Shown here one piece after another: positions 14,616 through 17,856 of a DNA stretch of 17,856 nt. The position numbers and the translations under genes are program-made. Positions within the stretch are counted from its first letter, which is position 1, and each line of letters opens with the position of its first letter. The notes beneath the pieces were generated by a model, which had not been told where the DNA came from, ran no database searches, and saw only the letters and a program-made list of their open reading frames with translations. Where the stretch lies: positions 1 to 17,856 of the forward strand of contig JAEWTV010000133.1 of the NCBI GenBank assembly GCA_023397675.1, in the 5' to 3' direction. This stretch comes from Bacillota bacterium. GTDB lineage: Bacteria > Bacillota > Clostridia > Acetivibrionales > JANLFN01.

Positions 14616-15650
14616 TTATTGCATATTGTTATTATTATCATCATTATTATTGTTGTTGCTATAGTTATAGTTATTGCTATTGTTATTTTTCTTTGCAAAT
14701 TTTTTGTAAATAAAATATCCCAGAAGTCCAAGCAAACCCAGAAGAACAAGTACAGGCAAAACTTTGACTACTACAACTAAAAAACCTCCCAAAAAGTTTA
14801 CAACCTCTTTCAAGCTTCCAAGGAATCCATCAGACAGCTTGCTTCCAAATGAAGTATCCTTAACTTCAGGTATGGATGAACCCGCTTTATTTTCGCTCAT
14901 GTTGATGGTGATTGTAGAAAGCTGGACCAGATTATCCCACTTATTCAATGTACCTGTCAGCGACTCAATTTGATGCATTATATCCGTGAGCTTATCTTCA
15001 GTTTTAAAAATTACATCCGGATCGGTAATTTTTTTTAGGTATTCCTCCAACCTGCTTTGCTCGTATTTTAGAAGCCTGACTCTTGATTCGGTATCGAAAT
15101 ACTGGTCTGTAACGTCATCACTCTTAACGTTTTCCTCCACAAGCAGTCCAAGACCCCTTATGCCTGAAATAACATTTTCAAATTTAAGCTTATCTACCCT
15201 TATTACAACTGTACCTCTTTTTAAAAGCTTTTCTTTATTCCCCTCATACTGCTTTTCTGTTTTAACATTGGCATCCTGCACATAACCTATTCCATTAATA
15301 AGTGTTTTAATTTTTCCGTATGCTACATCAAAATCATCTACTTCTACTGTAACATTGGAATTGCGTATTACCTTTCTTTCCGAAAGAATAGCATTTACAT
15401 CCGACTGTGCTGTTGTTCCGCTGCTGGCACCTTCAGCCAAAGAAATTTCGCCTGATTTTGAATCAAACACTGCTGATGGTTTTGAGGTGTTCTTTGAAGC
15501 AGCGCTTTTTGATGCATCTGCCGGCGAAGCTGCCGCCACAGTAGCTGCCGGTGCTGTTTCTGCACTAGATGACGAGCTTGATCCACAGCCGGTTAAAATA
15601 GACGTCATTAGTACCAAAACCGTTAAAATACATATAATTTTCTTAGACAT
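14616..15650 (-). CDS. DUF4349 domain-containing lipoprotein
   Basis: A 344-aa envelope protein. Residues 1-22 form a lipoprotein signal peptide with lipobox LTGC (lipidated C22), followed by a polyserine stretch and an Ala/Ser-rich low-complexity spacer (about 23-90). The DUF4349 domain covers about 91-315: RKVIRNSNVTVEV at its start, a beta-alpha unit around VVIRVDKLKFENVISGI, DQYFDTESRVRLLK, then a helical coiled-coil-like stretch (about 190-240). A hydrophobic C-terminal segment (about 286-315) is probably transmembrane. The protein then has a lysine cluster and a tail of 15 Asn in 21 residues (322-342). The family's function is unknown. Start ATG 15650 has AGGGGG 8 nt upstream. It stands alone between two terminators, so it is monocistronic. 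Confidence 0.88.
   Translation of the reverse strand: MSKKIICILTVLVLMTSILTGCGSSSSSSAETAPAATVAAASPADASKSAASKNTSKPSAVFDSKSGEISLAEGASSGTTAQSDVNAILSERKVIRNSNVTVEVDDFDVAYGKIKTLINGIGYVQDANVKTEKQYEGNKEKLLKRGTVVIRVDKLKFENVISGIRGLGLLVEENVKSDDVTDQYFDTESRVRLLKYEQSRLEEYLKKITDPDVIFKTEDKLTDIMHQIESLTGTLNKWDNLVQLSTITINMSENKAGSSIPEVKDTSFGSKLSDGFLGSLKEVVNFLGGFLVVVVKVLPVLVLLGLLGLLGYFIYKKFAKKNNNSNNYNYSNNNNNDDNNNNMQ
14625..14687 (-). repeat. AAT/AAC codon tract encoding an Asn-rich tail
   Basis: Twenty-one consecutive codons at the 3' end of the DUF4349 gene are 15 Asn (AAT or AAC) plus two Asp, two Ser and two Tyr codons. The tract is an imperfect trinucleotide repeat. Length changes in units of three would keep the frame. 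Confidence 0.75.
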
Positions 15651-15727
15651 TTTTGTTCCCCCTTATTTTTATATTTATAAAAATGTCTGTATTTATATAC
15701 TTATTTAGACGTAACAGATTTGTTTTT

Positions 15728-15745
15728 GTTCACTGAAAGTTCACT
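15728..15745. repeat. Direct repeat GTTCACT with 11-bp period upstream of the DUF4349 gene
   Basis: GTTCACT occurs at 15728-15734 and again at 15739-15745, one helical turn apart. TTCACT-N5-TTCACT resembles tandem half-sites of OmpR/PhoP-type response regulators, but only two copies are present. It lies 78 bp upstream of the DUF4349 start. No convincing promoter was found between them. Confidence 0.35.
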
Positions 15746-15759
15746 TCAAGGCAAAAGAA

Positions 15760-15784
15760 AAGGACCGGTTAAATTCCGGTCCTT
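15760..15784 (-). terminator. Rho-independent terminator after the EF-G-like gene
   Basis: On the minus strand a perfect 9-bp stem AAGGACCGG / CCGGTCCTT with a 7-nt loop is followed by TTCTTTTG. It lies 12 bp after the stop codon at 15797. Confidence 0.88.
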
Positions 15785-15796
15785 AAATAGCAATTA

Positions 15797-17856
15797 CTAT
15801 TCTTCTTCATCATCTTCAACCATATGCTTCTTAGCTTCTTCAATAACTTTTTGGCTTACCATCGGAGGAGCCTCTTCGTATCTTTCAAACCATAGTTTGA
15901 AATAGCCTCTTCCATGGGTCATTGATCTTAAGTCAGTTGCATATTTGAACATTTCCGCCTGAGGGACTTCAGCAACAACCTGCTGAATACCGTTTTCCTG
16001 AGGATTCATTCCGAGTATCCTGCCGCGGCGTTTATTAAGATCACCGATAATATCACCCATGTAATGATCTGGAACATAAACCTCTGCGCGTGCTATAGGC
16101 TCAAGCAATGCAGGTGATGCCTGTTCAAGGCCCTTCTTATATGCAAGTCTTGCTGCAATCTTAAACGCCATTTCGGATGAGTCAACCGGATGGAATGAAC
16201 CATCTACAAGAGTTGCCTTTAGGTTAACAACTGGATATCCTGCAAGAACACCCTTGATAATAGCTTCGTGCAAACCCTTTTCAACAGCCGGGAAGTACTG
16301 TCTTGGAACCGAACCTCCGAATATTTTCTCCTCGAACACCAGATTCTCTGAATCTCCATGTTCAAATTCAATCCATACATGCCCATACTGACCATGGCCA
16401 CCAGATTGTTTCTTATGTTTTCCTTCAACCTTGACCTTTTTCTTGATTGTTTCCCTGTAAGGTACTTTAGGATCAATAAGGTTAACAGATACACCGAATT
16501 TGGCTTTTAGCTTGCTGACTATAACGTCAAGATGCTGTTCACCTACACCTGATATCAAAGTCTGGTGAGTTTCGGTATTAAGAGTAACCTTCATTGTCGG
16601 ATCTTCATCCATAAGCTTCTGAAGGCCCTGCCCGATTTTCTCCTCATCACCCTTGGATTTAGGTTCAACAGCCAGAGAGATCGCAGGTTCAGGGAATTCT
16701 ATCTTATCGAAAACTATTTTCTTTGACTGATCGCAAAGGGTATCATTTGTATTTGCACCCTGAAGCTTTGCAACGCCGCCTATGTCACCTGCAATGAGTT
16801 TATCCACAGGAATTTGCTTTTTACCTCTCATTACAAAAAGGTTTGCAATTTTTTCTGTTTTTTCAGAAGTTGAATTATATAGAACCGAATCAGTTTTCAA
16901 AATACCTGAATATACTCTGAATAACGAAATCTTTCCAACGAATGGGTCAGCAACAGTTTTGAATATCAGTGCGGATACAGGTGCATCAATTGTCGCCTTA
17001 ACTTCAACTTCCTCGTCACTGCCAGCCTTCTTAGCTTTAATAACCGGTCTGTCAGCAGGTGACGGCATATAATCAATAATCGCATCCATAAGTATCTGTA
17101 CACCTAAATTATGTATTGCTGAACCACAGAATACAGGTACAAGGGAGCCATCAGCAATACCACGGCAGATACCTTCCCTGATTTCATCATGAGTGAATTC
17201 TTCGCCACCAAAGTATTTTTCCATTAATGCTTCGCTTGTCTCTGCAATTACCTCGTTCAAAGCATCCTTTACACCTTGGATTTTATCGAGTAAACCGTCA
17301 GGGATAGCTATGTCTACAAGCTTATCCTTGTCGAATTTTTTCGCGTTCATATTAATTACATCTACATAACCCGTGAATTTTTCCCCTTCGATAATAGGGA
17401 GCTGAAAGGCTACTGCACCTTTTCCAAAAGTATTTATAATCTTCTCCAATACTCCGAAAAAGTTTGCGTTTTCTTCATCCATCTTATTGATATAGAACAT
17501 TTTAGGAATGTTATGCTCTTTGGCATAAGCCCAGGATTTTTCGGTGCCTACTGCTACACCGCTTTTAGCAGAAACAACTATAATAGAACCGTCCGCTGCT
17601 CTTATACCCTCTTTTACTTCGCCTACAAAATCGAAGTAGCCGGGAGTATCCAGCAGATTGATTTTATGATCCTTCCATTCGCATGGGGCCATAGATGTGC
17701 TGATGGAGATCTTTCTTTTTATCTCCTCTGGATCATAGTCTGTTGTTGTGTTACCGTCTGCCACACGTCCAAGCCGGTCCAAAACCCCGGTGTTGAAAAG
17801 TATTGCTTCTGCAAGGGTGGTCTTGCCTGCTCCACCGTGCGACATCAAGCAAATGT
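15797..17856 (-). CDS. Elongation factor G-like translational GTPase (5' end outside window)
   Basis: About 686 codons are visible and the frame stays open to the right edge. The residues ICLM before SHGGAGKTT show that the true start is a few codons beyond the window; the in-frame TTG 17848 and ATG 17843-17845 are internal. EF-G proteins hydrolyse GTP to drive translocation or ribosome recycling. Seen here: the P-loop SHGGAGKTT, DTPGY (G3), NKMD (G4) and CGSA (G5), then domains II-V with QSGGHGQYGHVWIEFE (domain IV) and RGRILGM (domain V), ending in an acidic tail (EDDEEE). Canonical EF-G has AHIDAGKTT at the P-loop, so this belongs to the EF-G-2-like subgroup, whose role is uncertain. No rpsL/rpsG/tuf neighbours are present, again unlike canonical fusA. 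Confidence 0.92.
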   Translation of the reverse strand, partial: ICLMSHGGAGKTTLAEAILFNTGVLDRLGRVADGNTTTDYDPEEIKRKISISTSMAPCEWKDHKINLLDTPGYFDFVGEVKEGIRAADGSIIVVSAKSGVAVGTEKSWAYAKEHNIPKMFYINKMDEENANFFGVLEKIINTFGKGAVAFQLPIIEGEKFTGYVDVINMNAKKFDKDKLVDIAIPDGLLDKIQGVKDALNEVIAETSEALMEKYFGGEEFTHDEIREGICRGIADGSLVPVFCGSAIHNLGVQILMDAIIDYMPSPADRPVIKAKKAGSDEEVEVKATIDAPVSALIFKTVADPFVGKISLFRVYSGILKTDSVLYNSTSEKTEKIANLFVMRGKKQIPVDKLIAGDIGGVAKLQGANTNDTLCDQSKKIVFDKIEFPEPAISLAVEPKSKGDEEKIGQGLQKLMDEDPTMKVTLNTETHQTLISGVGEQHLDVIVSKLKAKFGVSVNLIDPKVPYRETIKKKVKVEGKHKKQSGGHGQYGHVWIEFEHGDSENLVFEEKIFGGSVPRQYFPAVEKGLHEAIIKGVLAGYPVVNLKATLVDGSFHPVDSSEMAFKIAARLAYKKGLEQASPALLEPIARAEVYVPDHYMGDIIGDLNKRRGRILGMNPQENGIQQVVAEVPQAEMFKYATDLRSMTHGRGYFKLWFERYEEAPPMVSQKVIEEAKKHMVEDDEEE

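Overview
The window is AT-rich DNA from a spore-forming Firmicute, most likely an anaerobic clostridium of the Ruminiclostridium/Acetivibrio type. The evidence is a ywmB-murA-spoIID-spoIIQ sporulation and cell-wall block, GGAGG-type ribosome binding sites, several large surface proteins with S-layer homology (SLH) domains, and a clostridial EF-G-like GTPase. The genus is inferred from gene content, not shown by any marker gene.

Layout, left to right. (1) 1-3322, minus strand: ywmB (YwmB family), murA (UDP-GlcNAc enolpyruvyl transferase), spoIID (peptidoglycan lytic transglycosylase of engulfment) and the first codons of a gene that by position and sequence is spoIIQ. A terminator follows murA, and a sigma-F-like promoter precedes spoIIQ. 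(2) 3507-13215, minus strand: a three-gene operon, transcribed from 13.2 kb down to 3.5 kb. It encodes two giant secreted proteins (1622 and 1299 aa) built from fibronectin-III-like repeats, a shared beta-rich module and C-terminal SLH domains, plus a small 287-aa SLH protein. A sigma-28 (SigD)-type promoter lies just upstream. (3) 13452-14561, plus strand: mazG and hup (HU), with a sigma-A-like promoter upstream and a strong bidirectional terminator downstream. (4) 14616-15650, minus strand: a DUF4349 lipoprotein with a C-terminal membrane segment and an asparagine-rich tail. (5) 15797-17856, minus strand: an EF-G-like translational GTPase cut by the right edge, with its own terminator.

How the parts fit. 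Block 1 joins peptidoglycan precursor synthesis (MurA) to forespore engulfment (SpoIID and SpoIIQ). Block 2 would build a non-covalently anchored cell-surface layer; no enzyme, cohesin or dockerin domain is visible in it, so a structural or adhesive role is the most economical reading. Blocks 3 to 5 are housekeeping or envelope genes. The most unusual material is the giant Fn3-SLH operon with its shared module, its SigD-type promoter, and a perfect 10-bp inverted repeat covering the ywmB ribosome binding site. There is no tRNA, rRNA, CRISPR array, transposase or phage gene in the window, and no gene-free stretch over 300 bp; the longest gap is 13216-13451.
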